DNA of 64,000 nucleotides, from assembly GCA_028023455.1 (NCBI GenBank), contig JAQFVV010000049.1:4887149-4951148 (forward strand), written 5' to 3'. This document shows positions 23,905 to 36,149 of the stretch, piece after piece. The translations under genes were made by a program, and so were the position numbers. Below the pieces are notes generated by a model that saw only the letters and a program-made list of their open reading frames with translations, was not told the DNA's origin and did not search any database. The stretch is from Epiperipatus broadwayi. Lineage: Eukaryota; Onychophora; Udeonychophora; Euonychophora; Peripatidae. Numbering within the stretch: the stretch's first letter is position 1; each line of letters starts with the position of its first letter.

Positions 23905-24248
23905 ACAGTGTATAGCAATTCTGGAGTCATGTATATTAGCCTTTGTTTTTGTAAAAAAGTATATATATAGGTATGATTAGTTTGATTTTAAATGAAAGAA
24001 TAAAAGTACATAAAAATAGGGTTAGAAATAAATATCTTAGTTCTGCCTTAATTATCCATGTAAAAGCTACAGGTCACATTATTAATTTTGACGAAGTTAA
24101 GGTTGTCTTCTTTGAGAGAAATTGTATAAAAAGAATTAAAGAATCTTTATTATTAAAAATTTATGATTCTGAAGCAATTAACTTATTTAAAAGTTATTTT
24201 AATATTAAGGGTGTATGGGAAGTAAATGGAATTGTGGGTAATGTTTAG
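23905..24248 (+). pseudogene. Penelope-like element GIY-YIG endonuclease fragment
   Basis: The plus strand encodes GVMYISLCFCKKVYI (23923-23967), a good match to the GIY-(about 10)-YIG start with the two-cysteine spacer typical of Penelope-like elements. The continuation, frame-shifted by an apparent extra TA in the run GTATATATATAGG, reads YIGM...NERIKVHKNRVRNKY, then SALIIHVKATGHIINFD and KRIKESLLLKIYDS. This is the R..EH / alpha-helix / TGH / RRIKEA-like order of that endonuclease C-terminal to the reverse transcriptase. The 91-codon frame from 23973 stays open to 24248. No RT sequence was recognised upstream, so this is a 5'-truncated copy. Penelope-like elements are a known carrier of minimal hammerhead ribozymes, which ties it to the rest of the window. 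Confidence 0.8.
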
Positions 24249-24249
24249 T

Positions 24250-26790
24250 TTAATTATGTTGTTATTTTGTAATTTTTTACACTTAAGAAGTCTCCTTATT
24301 GCAGTGAAATCATTGATAGTGTTTTAGAGTTTATTTTCTTGACTAGTCTGGTTGAGTTGTGAATTTGGGGTAATTTTAATTATATATGTATAGTTGAAGA
24401 GATCATTTCTAACTTAAAAGTATTATGATATTTAATACAACAATATTTATAGTCAAAGCTTTGATATAATGAATAAAAATGAAATTACATTTACTTAATT
24501 CCAACTTGCTTCAAAATAAAAAATAAAGTGATATTAATTTTATTTATGTCATCACAACTTTAATATTATGCAGAATTTAACTAAATATTGCAATGCATTT
24601 AATTTTAAAAAATTATCTCTATGACTATATTATTTGATTGCTTAATCAGTTTTATATTTATATACATATTTGTTATGTACAATAAATAATCTATTCATTT
24701 TTATAGTATTATTTTTGCTTAAGTGGTTAAAACATTGAAGAGAATTAAAATTTATTTAATAAGATTTCATCATGTAGAAAGAAAAATGTTAAAATGATTC
24801 ACAAATGTAAAATTTATATTGGATATATTATGACCTAATATAAAAATTTTAATTTTTATTTGCCAATTTACATTGTAAGCTAACTGCACTAAAATGTACT
24901 GTTTCCTAGGAAAAATGAATTCATTTATGTATTTGTGAAATTGTGGGGAGGGGTAAAAATAGAATTTACTGGGCAATGTATGTTCTCAATTTAACCCTCA
25001 GTCACTACAAGTAGTATGTGCATATCATTAGAATTCTTAATTCTCCAGAATTTTATTTATAAATTGAACAGATGTCTATCCCAGTACATTTTTTAAAATT
25101 TGTATTTGGCAAAAATCAGATTAGTCCAAATTTTGCTTGCATGGGATAAATGTTATGCCATTTAATTAGGGAGGAGGGTCTTAACAATATCTTATACTGC
25201 TGTAGACTAAATGTAAGTAATTTTACGTCTCTGTTACTTTGCAATCTACTTTTTTTTTTCTATTTTTTTTTATAAAGTGATTCTTCAATTGCTTTGTCCA
25301 AAAAATGGAACATATAAATTTATAAATTTGCATAATTCCTGCTGCATTCATATTATAAACTCATCACAAACTCTAGATACTGAGCTTGAGCACTATGTAT
25401 TTGCAACTAGACCAAAAGCATACTCAGCTATAAAATGATAGGCTTAAATAAAATAATATTTTTTTTACAAGTGGGTAAAATGCTTATGATAGAACTTGTA
25501 AGCAATTCTAATAATAAAAAAATCAAATTTATTTCTTTATAATAATGAATATTCTTTTGCTAAAAGAAAGCAACTCTTTCCAATTATAAATCATACATTT
25601 TTTTTAATGAAAGTAATTCTATTTCTCCACATTTTGCAATCTATGATTACATTGTTTTACTTTTTATACAAATATTATTATATTTATGTGAAACTTTCAT
25701 TATATCATAAAATAATATTTTTAAAAAACAGTTATACATATAGCTGTAGCCATTATGCAACCAAAATGATATTGTAGCCATTGTGGGTTAAACTAATTAA
25801 TTACATTAATATATAATTTTTATATTTGGTTCTATAAAATTCCAGCTTTAAATTATACATTTGTTTTCAATACACTAAATAATAACTGTAATAATTAAAA
25901 AAACATAAATTCATATAAATATAATTTCAATTGCAAGCAGCATAATAATAAAGTTTTATAAGTATAATGAATTGCATAAAAGTAAAAGATTTATATTTAA
26001 AATTTCACAATGTACTATTACTTATTTGATCAAATAAAGAAATCATTTAGTAATGTTATTTTGTTTTACTGTATTAAAATGTATAACTATAAAGGTGTTT
26101 TTGTTTATATAAAAACACAATGCATAAAGTAAAAAAAAATTCTACATGGAAGTATTTATGTTTCACACATTAAATAAAACAGTAATCAATTAATTATGCA
26201 AAGGAGGGTGACACATTAATAATCTATGAATCTATTGTAAAAACTTATTTATAAAAGTTTATGTTAAGACTAATGCTACTTATAGATTCTCTGGCTTTAA
26301 TATCTGACATCCAAGATAAAAGACTATTCCAAATCTAATATGGTTTCATAGTAAAATTGAAATAAACATTAACAACATGTTTATTTCTACTATTTATTTT
26401 CATATTTTATTTGATAATGTTCTAAATATACTTTCTTTTGTTGAAAAGTTTTTAAAAAAGATCTTCTATGAGAGATTGCATAAATGAAAATAAAATTTCA
26501 TTTATGTTATTCTAAATTTACATATTTTTTCTTTAAAAATTGTTATGAAAGTTAATGAAGAAGATATTTGTAATTTTTTGAATATTCCAGTATGTAAGTA
26601 AAATGTTTGAGCATAATAACATGAATTTAAATGTAATAGATGAAATATGAGACTGAAATCAAATGGATGAAAGTAAATTTTGAAAATTCTGTATTAAATA
26701 AGTATTAATTTATCATTAGTTCTTATTATGAATATTTATTATTATAAGATGCACAATTCTCTATATGAAATAATGTGATGCAATATACAA
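24250..26790. other. AT-rich sequence, nothing recognised
   Basis: The first few hundred bases may be the 3' non-coding part of the Penelope-like copy, but no hammerhead was found there. The rest shows no gene or repeat signal. Confidence 0.5.
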
Positions 26791-26794
26791 TAAC

Positions 26795-27090
26795 TTCTCA
26801 TTATTCAGAGTCAGGAATTTCTCAGCCACTATTCCCAGAGAAACCCATTAGCCACTTTACCTTCCCTTTCCATTCCCTGCCTTAAGTTTTCCCCATATTC
26901 TTCTCTATACTGCTCCATCTCATTTCTACAACATAATCTTTGTCAACTCCATGGCCTTTATATCTAAATACCTCTTATCTTTTCTCAAACCCATCATACA
27001 AACCAAGAACCTACTTTCTGTATAATCACTTTGTTTATATTTATTCTTCTGCAACTTCATTATTTGTTATTGCTTGCAGGCACTTACATT
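26795..27090. repeat. Dispersed repeat family B, copy 2
   Basis: This is the counterpart of 11205-11505, with the same ordered blocks (ACATAATCTTTGTCAACTC, ATGGCCTTTATATCTAAAT, CCTCTTATCTTT, ATAATCACTTTGTT) and perhaps 75-80% identity by eye. In reverse complement a partly open frame reads LRKDKRYLDIKAMELTKIM; the family is not recognised. It is probably a fragment of a retroelement or an old gene copy. Confidence 0.65.
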
Positions 27091-27760
27091 AAATTAATAG
27101 ATGCCTAATATATTCTATGTCTTACTTACACAACTTGCAGCCCAAATTATCCACATTTACCCATTTATGTGTATTTTCCCTTATTGGTAAAGATTCCGCT
27201 GAGTCACTACTTTCCTTGCCATTACCATAAATTATCTTGCACCTAATATTCTGTTTTTTTTTTCTATATATATTTAAGTTCTTTTTACTCTCCGTACTAG
27301 TTCTCCATCTTTCTAACCTCCTATTTTTTATTAATACATCTATTCTTTTATTCAATTCCTTGCCACTCTAACACTCAACAATTCTCATAATACAATCATC
27401 CCATTTTTTGTATAAGTATACTGACATAATTTTTTAATCTACAATTTACTGCCATCTAGTATAAGCTAGAGTAATCTGCATTATCAGATTCTTATATAAT
27501 TCTTATCAATAATAGATGAACCTTCATGCTCACATTGGATTCTGTATTTTACATTTATCAATGAGATAATATTAAATAGTGCTATCATACTTATAACGTA
27601 AAGCTGTATAATTAATATCAATTAGTCAATTAAAATGGCTGAGTGCTTTCAAGAAACTGTACTTCTCATAATCATAGCCACTTCTGATTTGTTTGTTGAA
27701 ATCATTCTATCAGTATAATATGCAAACTCTATGCAAATGAGTCAATTAGACCATCTTTTT
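27091..27760. other. Sequence without recognised feature
   Basis: A minus-strand frame of 77 codons (27122-27355) has a basic, low-complexity translation with no family resemblance. It could be a continuation of the family B element. Confidence 0.4.
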
Positions 27761-27819
27761 GATATAGCAAAACATGCTTCTTTATGATTAATGGTGAAGA
27801 AGTCCTCTGCTATGAAGTA

Positions 27820-27905
27820 AGCCTCCTTTACTTTATGCTTAACATCATGCCTCTCAGTACAAACCAATTTTGCAGATGTGGGTTCAAAGTCATGTCCTGA
27901 TACTT
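27820..27905 (+). mobile_element. Possible SINE piece with a B-box-like motif
   Basis: CAGATGTGGGTTCAAAGTC (27873-27891) contains a good pol III B-box-like word. The surrounding 80 bases resemble 39350-39440, where CAGATGTAGGTTAAAAG follows the same AAACC block. A paired A box is not clear. It is probably a decayed tRNA-related SINE. Confidence 0.35.
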
Positions 27906-28224
27906 TTTGATGTTGTGCAAAAATTGAAGTCCATTATGAGATAAAAATTATATATGCCCCTCATAATCACTGATTACACTAGCTTACAGTAGATGATAGT
28001 AAAGTGGACAGCTGTTTTTGCCTCATTGGTTAAGCTAAGGATGTTGATATGTTTTGCTATTAACTGCATAATATTAGTAACAGTACAAATAGTAATATTT
28101 TATTAAAATAAAATAGTGTTTAATTTAGAAATTATATGTATAATAATAAATGTTGGAATGAAAATGATCATGTCCATATTTTTTTAATAATTATAAGTAA
28201 ATTAACTATCATTATTTTATAAAT

Positions 28225-28380
28225 AAGAGACTAGTAGTGGAATGATAATATATCTGCTTTCCAGTTCTATAATGCAAGTTCAAATTCAGGCAGACTAAAC
28301 TTTAAGATTTTTAGATATTTTTAAATAGTTCGCCTGTAGTGTATATGATAACCACCCAGGCTTGACCAATAAAAATTTTG
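28225..28380 (+). mobile_element. Possible tRNA-related SINE
   Basis: GACTAGTAGTGGAATGATAA followed 25 bases later by TTCTATAATGCAAGTTCAAATTCAGGC looks like a decayed tRNA-derived head. AAGTTCAAATTC (28277-28288) is a good B box; the A box is weak. No terminal repeat or oligo(A) tail was pinned down. Confidence 0.4.
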
Positions 28381-28389
28381 AATTATTTG

Positions 28390-31205
28390 TTAAGAAAAAA
28401 AAATGTCCAAACCGTAACTATCTCACAATTAGAAGGCTTGAAAATATGTAGTAAGTAATTTAAAAACAATTTTTGTCATTTTATTATTTAATTGGTATTA
28501 CAGTCTTAAGCCATATTTAATTAGGTTGTAATTAGTAAGTGAAAATACTGACAGATACATTTATAATTATAATTTTAAAATAGTAAATTCTATTGATAGT
28601 ATATTGCATTTACTTTATCTGAGTGTTCATTATTTTGTTATGCTTATTTTATTGATAAATATTATCTAATTAAATTATAATTATATTTTTTCATAGGTAC
28701 AGATATATATCTAAAAACTCATCAAATCCCAGTAATCTTGATAAATAAATATTTTAAACAAGTTTTTCCTTGCAATTCTTCTTTTTACAGAACATGTGCT
28801 ATACCTATCTCCTCTAGTTAAATTAATGTAATTGTATATTTGCAGATACAATATCATAAATACTTTTAGATTCATTACCTTCCATAAACAAAATTTTAAA
28901 CAACATTTAAATCTTGATAGAGACCAGATTTTATTACTTAGTGTGAATTATGATTTTGCTTGAATACATTTTTTTAAAAATTTAAATACATAAATGCAAA
29001 AAGATAATAATAACATGATACATTAAAGAAATTAAAATATCTATGTATTTAAAAATTAAGGTAAATAATTTTTTAAAAAAAAAACTCATTTAAGTAAATA
29101 TCTATAAATTAAGACGTTAAATGCCAAAACCATCACATTTATATTTTATCTTTTAATCAGTTTTAATTTCTCCTAAAAAATAAAATTTCAGTTACTATAT
29201 ATTATAAAAATAAAAAAAAATGTTATTAAGTCATAGTTATTTGAAAAGGAGTTATTCTACATCAGCTGACATGAAGTTTGTAATAGAAAATAAAATTTGC
29301 AATGATTTTTTTTGCTCACATTTTGAAAAAAAGAAAGAAAAAAATCTAAATTTTAGAACAGATTTTATAATAGTAAATTTACAGAATATGTGTATATCTA
29401 ATATATATATAATAAATTAATAGTTCATTACATTTAATTTTTATTTTCAGCAAAACATGGTTACTTTAAAGGTACAATAAATTATAATTATAAGATTATA
29501 AAAGATATTTATTGAAATTTTATTTCAATAAAATTGTTAATCCAAAAAGAGTTAATAATCAAGATTGCTGCATTTATATTACAACAATATATATTGGTAT
29601 ATATGTATAATCTTGTTCAAAATCTTAATGAAAGATTCTCAATCTGCAAAACCTACCCTGCAACATAAATCATGTCTATTCTAGAGATAGGGTAAAAATA
29701 TAAACACTGCAGATTTGCATTTATTATATTTAAGTAATAAAATACATAATTATTTAATTGATTATCAGTTACAATCTAAAAATTATTATGGAAAAAAGCA
29801 CAAAACATGAAAAATTTCAAAGAATAGAATCATGAATGAGAATAAAAAAAATTAAATATTAATTAATCAAAAAATTTCAATGGTTATATTTGAAAAATAT
29901 TTTTAAGTCAACTTACATTAAAAATATTGCTATGTTCTAGGCATAAATACTTTTCAAAATTGCACCAAAACCCACTTTGGAGTTTGCAATATCTTTCTAA
30001 AACAGTTTTAAAATAGAATATTACACAATTTTATAAAATACATATTATAACTAAACTTTCAATTTAAGCATTATAACTTGACATCACTTTTCATTATCCA
30101 ATGTTTTCATTATATTTGATATTTAAAGTAGTATTTATCTCTCAGATCAGCCACAATCTCATATTAAAAAGGTAAAGTAAAAATATTAACAAATTTTAAT
30201 TCGAATTTATATTCATGTAGTTATGTAATTGAATAGATTGTACTAAGTCACAATTCTATTAGCATTTCTATAGAAAGAAATGATCAATGGCAGATAAAGG
30301 ACTATTTAGTCTACGATTATTTAACATATCTTATAAAATAACATTTGTTACCTTTTGTTTGGGACTATTTATTGTTTACATTTAAGTCTAGTGTATGAAC
30401 GTGATTTCATACATATTTATTATATTGGTTGGAAAATGAATGACAATATTTGTACATGTGGTATTAATGGCATTTACCTAAAATCTCTTTTAATTGCTGA
30501 GTAATTGGAATTAATTACAAAGTAAATAAACTATAATTGCAACTAGACATAGACTTGTCATTAAGTCTACACTAAGTCCCAAAAAAAGAAATAAATAAAA
30601 ATAATTTTATCTTGAGTATATTTGATCTTTGTTAATTAATTTATATATATTTTTTTAAAAAGTACACGATTATATGTATATAATTCGAGAGTAGCAACTT
30701 TTTTTATGCAAGTGTAAATTCAATTTTCGAGCGCCTAAACTCTGTTGCAAGAAAATCTGATCATAAATACGTTTTGAATCAAGCTTAGCACTTTGGATGA
30801 CTATTTATGATCTCATATTAATAAAAATGAGATTTAAGGGGGTGGGTGCAAATAAATATATGTAAAAAGCTTACTCAAATGTATTCAAATTATATATGTA
30901 TATATAAATGTTTCGTATAAAAAAATAGCTATTATTCTTTAAAATATTATACCAGTTATTATCCATATTATACTTATGTCTTCATAAAATTAGTTTTGAA
31001 AATATTAGGACTTATGTATTTTAATTATATAATTAAAAATGTATTTTAATATATATATATATTTTGCCATGTATTTTATTTCTCTTTAAATCGAAGAAAG
31101 TGCATATGCTAAAACCAATTTAAAAAAAAAAAAATTCAAATTTTTTTCTAAAAAAAATCCATTTCAATGCAAATTAAAATTTTGGTTATTGAAAATTAGT
31201 AAAAC
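28390..31205. other. AT-rich sequence, nothing recognised
   Basis: Featureless apart from short homopolymers. A small CpG-bearing patch (TTTTCGAGCGCC) lies near 30726. Confidence 0.55.
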
Positions 31206-31208
31206 ACC

Positions 31209-31283
31209 ATGTACTCTCTCTCTTCTTCTCTCTCCCTCTCTCTTTCTATCTCTCTCTCTATATATATATACATATATGTAAGA
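31209..31283. repeat. (CT)n(TA)n microsatellite
   Basis: A CT/TCTC run grades into TATATATA before the left end of the palindromic element that follows. Confidence 0.9.
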
Positions 31284-31284
31284 T

Positions 31285-31875
31285 TTAACTACAAGTATAT
31301 TATATATATTGAACTAAATATAATTAGAAGAGATTTGAACTCAGATTTTCAAACTTCCTACAACTATCCACTTCATATTATACAACCAACACACATGACC
31401 ACATATAAGTAATAATAATAATCTTCATTATACATATTTAATGCTGAACCAGCACTCATAAGTTGGGCCAGATCATCACCTCTTACACATATACATAATC
31501 AGTATTCAGTTTATATTATGAGACAAAATAAAACTTCAAATCAATCTTCTTCACACTCCAACTTTTCAGCCACTTGTATCATTGAAAATTTGATAATAGA
31601 TTGCTCAAATCACTTGTTGATGCATTATTATTGTTCATGCCCATTTTTCTTTTTTTATATTTAAATGTACATATTAAGGTTCTATATGTAAAGGATTAAA
31701 GTGACTTGAAGTCAACATGAGTATGACAATAATACTAGCATCAACAAGGGCTTTGAGCATTCCATCAATGAATTTTCAATGATATGGATAATTGAAGAGT
31801 TGTTGAGTGGAGCATATTGAAACCTATCCATTGAAGTTTGAAGATTTACTATTCTAATATAATCTGAGCACTGAT

Positions 31876-31907
<32 letters not shown>

Positions 31908-32090
31908 AAAGGTGATGATCTGGAGCAAGTGATATTTGCTGTTTCTGCATGAAATATGTATATTGGAGATCATATATCTCTTTTACATGTATGTTGTCAA
32001 GTATATTGGTTTTATAAGATGGAGTGAATAGATGCAGGAAGCTTGAGCATCTAAGTATAATTCCTTTATAATTATATATAATTACATTTT
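31285..32090. mobile_element. Palindromic hammerhead-family element, copy 3 (most complete)
   Basis: Almost the whole element is one inverted repeat. The left arm, about 31330-31680, mirrors the right arm, about 31680-32085, meeting near ATTTAAATGTACATATTAAGG. Mirrored blocks include GATTTGAACTCAGA, ATATAATCTGAGCACTGATT and TTGAAGTTTGAAGATTTACT, with their complements. The right arm carries a (TA)n(TG)n tract at 31876-31907. The left-arm hammerhead (minus strand) has CTTATGA and TAAA in place of CTGATGA and GAAA. The right arm keeps GAAA, an ATATGTAT stem III and stem I TTGGAGATCA but has lost CTGATGA. There is no coding capacity. A cruciform or hairpin of about 350-400 bp per arm would be possible. 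Confidence 0.8.
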
Positions 32091-32238
32091 TATACTATTT
32101 CATTATAACTATTAATGTAAAAAATACAAAAATAGAGTTCAAATATAAAATTTAGTAAGATGCGTTGTGCCAAGTATACTTTCAACTCTTTCATCATATT
32201 TATATATATTATTAAAAATTAATAAGACACCATGTATT

Positions 32239-32239
32239 A

Positions 32240-32289
<50 letters not shown>

Positions 32290-32336
32290 GAGATATATAT
32301 ATATAGAGAGAGATATATATATATATATATATATAT
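32239..32336. repeat. (CT)n/(TA)n/(GAGA) compound microsatellite
   Basis: A run of about 12 CT units is followed by long TA stretches interrupted by TAGAGA and TAGAGAGAGA. The apparent open frames through it on both strands are artefacts of the repeat. Confidence 0.95.
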
Positions 32337-32689
32337 CAATTTAAACAATATAGAAAGCTAATAATAATATATATGTAATTATCCAACCCTAATAATAATT
32401 TAATCATAAAAGCAAAGTTGACAAGTAAGTCAAAAAGTTTTTGAAAATAGAATTAATCACTCTGTTTTTAAGTGGCATTTAATAGGATTATAATATAATA
32501 ATTTAATCAATAATTTATTAATGATTAATTTATTAATTATTCAATTGGTTCCTGTCACTAAAATACATATTGAAATACCAATAAATATTAATGGAACATT
32601 TGTAAACATTGATGGCGTATTTTTTCCTGTTAATATTTGCCATAATGATTTGTCTCCTAGTGCTATTGATCCAGTTATTCTGGAATTTT

Positions 32690-33060
32690 TTTAAAGTATT
32701 TCTCAATAATAATAATGTTAGAAATATTTCTGGTAATTATTATAACATCATTAACATAAGCTAGTATATTTATTTCTCATTCTAAGTATAAAACCAGTAT
32801 ACCAGGAATAAAACATTAATTTCTCTTATGAGTGAATCTATGTAAATTCAAATCATGCAAGACAAAAGGGAAACTCTTGACCAAATATTTTGTAATCTGG
32901 AGTATTGATGATGGTTTTATGAAGTATTTTGATAATTATGGTTAACAGTGTCAAAAGCATTTTAAAAATCTTTATTGCAATAGCATCTGACAGATAATTT
33001 TATTTCTTATGTATTATAATCTCAGAGCATGCCAATAATGTTTGATGAATGCTTTTTCCA
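32690..33060 (-). pseudogene. LINE reverse transcriptase domain remnant
   Basis: This is the RT palm part of the same LINE. The motif with a conserved D (FDTVNHNYLIKIL), the QGCPLS-like region (surviving as PLSCMI) and the YxDD box (here LAYVNDVII) occur in order on the minus strand, in alternating frames. The catalytic YADD is mutated to YVND, so it is inactive. Confidence 0.7.
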
Positions 33061-33967
33061 TAAAGGTAGTAGTTTATGTATTTAAATCTTAGATTTATTT
33101 AGCAATATTCTATAAAAAATTGAATATATATATGTTCAATAGTTCTAAATCTTAATTGAATCATAAATGGTCTTATGATATTATTGTTCTTCATTATAAT
33201 ATTTCTTTGTTAATATTTAATCTACTATGTCAAGTTGTTAGCTATCTGGTACTACAATAATTTTTATTAATAATATTTAATATTTGAAAATACCAGTGTT
33301 GTTTGTAATTGCATTTTCAAAGGAACTTGAGATAATTCTGAGTTTTTCAACAAACCATTGATAATGAGATATTATCATGGTACAGATGGTTAAATTATTT
33401 CCAAATTGCATGATCATCATGACTTATAGATGATGGCCAATTACATTTTTGAATTTAAGTATTTGCAATTTTTTAAAAATATGCCATATTACTTTTATAG
33501 TGACGTTTAGTATGTTACTTTTTTTTCACTATTATTAAACTATAAAATTATTGTTTTTTGTAAGTGTGAAAAATTTTTCATAAAATATTCTGTATTGTTC
33601 AATGTAATATGATTTGACAATTTTTATAGATGATTTGATTGATGGATAATAAAAATTTCATACATTTAGCTATTGAATATATATTTGGTGACACCTTTAA
33701 AGTCAATAATAATAATTTTTGTTAGATAAATATTTAGTTATATATTAAATGATTTTTTTAAACATATGAATAGAAGAAAGTTGTGTGTTTTTACTATGTT
33801 TAGAGTTGAATTCATTTCAATCTTGTTATTGTCATGAAAAGAAATCATGTAGTAGAATTTGGTGTTAGAGATTACACAAAAAGATAAAGTGATCAATCAA
33901 TGTTAATAAAGCTTTGGAAAATAAATTACAGAGATACCCATATTATGTGATAACAGGTATTGATTTA

Positions 33968-34240
33968 AACCACTAAACATCACATGATCACCACCTCTAT
34001 ACTAGCACATAATAATTGTTGTAAACAAAGGCAAAACTCTCCATACAGTAGTGCCACCCTGTGCCAAACAGAATAATCAATGGATGCTCACTGATGATGG
34101 CCACAAGCCAGAAACTAGTCTGGGGATATTGGATGAGTAGGCACTAGATAGGGATTTTATGCACAAGCCTTCTGGCATCCATTGATTACTCTGTTTGGCA
34201 CAGGGTGGCACTACTGTATGGAGAGTTTTGCCTTTGTTTA
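33968..34240. mobile_element. Hammerhead-bearing hairpin insertion with 13-bp target duplication
   Basis: The insertion is flanked by AGGTATTGATTTA at 33955-33967 and again at 34240-34252, a clean target duplication inside the old LINE. Inside, 34022-34088 and 34173-34240 form a near-perfect inverted repeat of about 67 bp per arm, for example CAGTAGTGCCACCCTGTGCC against its complement. The 84-bp loop between them contains a hammerhead ribozyme. The first 54 bases of the insert lie outside the hairpin and include TCACATGA at 33980-33987. It has no coding capacity. The right arm ends at the target duplication, so the insert looks like a retro-inserted ribozyme element with an inverted partial copy of itself. 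Confidence 0.8.
34084..34127 (+). ncRNA. Hammerhead ribozyme in the hairpin insertion
   Basis: CTGATGA lies at 34091-34097, and stem II TGGC/GCCA is perfectly paired around the loop CACAA. GAAA lies at 34111-34114, stem III is the palindrome ACTAGT, and the cleavage triplet GTC ends at 34120, followed by stem I TGGG pairing CTCA (one G-U). Compared with the array's GAGC/GCTT stem II, both sides have changed together, which supports conservation of the fold. Confidence 0.82.
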
Positions 34241-34429
34241 GGTATTGATTTAGTTTCCTTGGAAAGTGTTTCATTGGAAGTGTTGCACTTGTCAAATAAA
34301 ATAACTGTTATGGTGCATAGGAATGATTTATTGATTGATAATATTGTATTTGATTAATTGTTCTTCTAATTTTTATTGTTTTTTCTGGGATAAATAAAAA
34401 AAAGAATTTTGATTTTTGATATAGAGACA

Positions 34430-34730
34430 AGATTAAATATGTTTCTGCTGCTTATAATTGCTGATACAGATTTTTTTTATTGATTAAAATAGCAACATCT
34501 CTTGTAGGATAACTATTTTTAAACAGTCATCTTGCAAGAGATATACTAATAGTTAGATAACTTTTTCAAATATTTATATTAGTATTATGTTTAAATTTTA
34601 TTTCAGTAACTGCTAATAAATCAAAAGATATCCTATTAAAGAACCCAATGACTTTTTTGCATTTTTGTCCTGACATTTTATCCCTTAATATTAAGAGTGA
34701 CAAATTTTATATCATTACTGACTATTGTGT
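34430..34730 (-). pseudogene. LINE endonuclease domain remnant
   Basis: This is the endonuclease portion of the LINE at 32540-36150. On the minus strand, VTLNIKG and FFNRISFDLLAVTEIKFKHN are followed, about 40 residues later, by RDVAILINKK. This is the expected spacing from the catalytic E motif to the GVAILIxK strand of APE-type LINE nucleases. Several frame changes separate the pieces. Confidence 0.65.
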
Positions 34731-36149
34731 GGGATATGAAAATTGTGTCCTTCTGAAGATATTTTGTTTCAAATTCAGGGTTTCTGGAATTTTAACTAAT
34801 TTTTGTATTTTATTTATTTATTTTAGAATTGATTTGCCTTTGGAGGGGGTCAATGTTCATCATACCCATATGATAGTTTACATGGTAGTGTATTTAACCT
34901 AATAGAGATGTTATAATTTTTTTCATTTTAAATAAACTATGTAAATAGATGGATTAACATTGTTTTAAAATCTTTTGATTTTTTGATTTATTATATTCTT
35001 GCATTTGCAACCAAATGAATTGTTATTATTGAATTATTAAACCTCATCTGTCCTTTGACCAGATACTAGTATTATATTATCATTGTTTTCAATATGATAC
35101 TCTGAGTTGGTAATTCTTTGGATCATGGCTTAAGACAACAATGGATAAGAGGTTGAGGGAAAGTATATCCAATTCTTTTGAGGGACACTCAATTATATCA
35201 TATATTTATTAGACATTTGAATGTTATGTTTTTTGATATGTAGGATTTAAAATAGCTGTTTAGCCTTTCTTTAATATACACTATTTATGGAGGTATATCA
35301 ATCATGAAAACATATGGTATCTCGTTAAATGATTTATTATCTTCTTCCATTTTTAAGAAAAAGTCAAAACTGTTTGTATTATTTTATCACCATTTTTAAT
35401 TATTATATATTTAAAAAGTCAGTTGCAATATTTTCTAAGGCTTGGAAAAGATTAGTTTATTAAATTTCATAGATGGGTGTATTATTCCTTTTGATATGAT
35501 AAAGTTCAAGTATTTATAGAATGAAAAAGATTTTATTTCATTAATAAGACTTTTATTGTTAACTATACAATTGATAATATACCAAAGGGGAAACATACTT
35601 TCTTTTATCTAAAAAAACCTACTTTATCCAGAGCTTCATCATATCATAAATATGGGTGAAGAAATAAAAATTCTTCTGATGTTGTTATCTATAGAATAAA
35701 TCATGGAAAATATCAACACGTTGGGCATCCTCACATCATTAAAATTATTATGCCAATAATTATTTAATTTTTCAATGGTGTTGGCATTAATTTGAGGGTA
35801 GTTTGATTTTTTTTAAAATTTGCATTTGATGTTGCTGGTTTGAAAATGTTAATTGGTTTTCCTTTATCATTTCTTAAGACACAATACCATGCATAGCTTT
35901 GTTTTTTCATTAGTATTTTGGAAAAAAATATTCTTTACCAAAATTCTGTTTAGATGATTGTTGATTGTGAATTTTCATTTTCCATAAGCATTTCTTCATT
36001 GATAAACTTCTAATTTTTGTTATCAGTTTCTATAATGTTAATAAGGTCATTTTTGATGCTTTTAACATTTATAACGTTTTAAAAAGATACTCTAACAAAT
36101 GTTGACATATTTGAACAATGATAAATTTATTAAAATTTCCCAAATTTTA

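Noticed and set aside
32139-32361. Open frames on both strands through the CT/TA microsatellite
   Set aside because: Dinucleotide repeats produce open frames on both strands; the translations are IYIYIY and SLSLSL.
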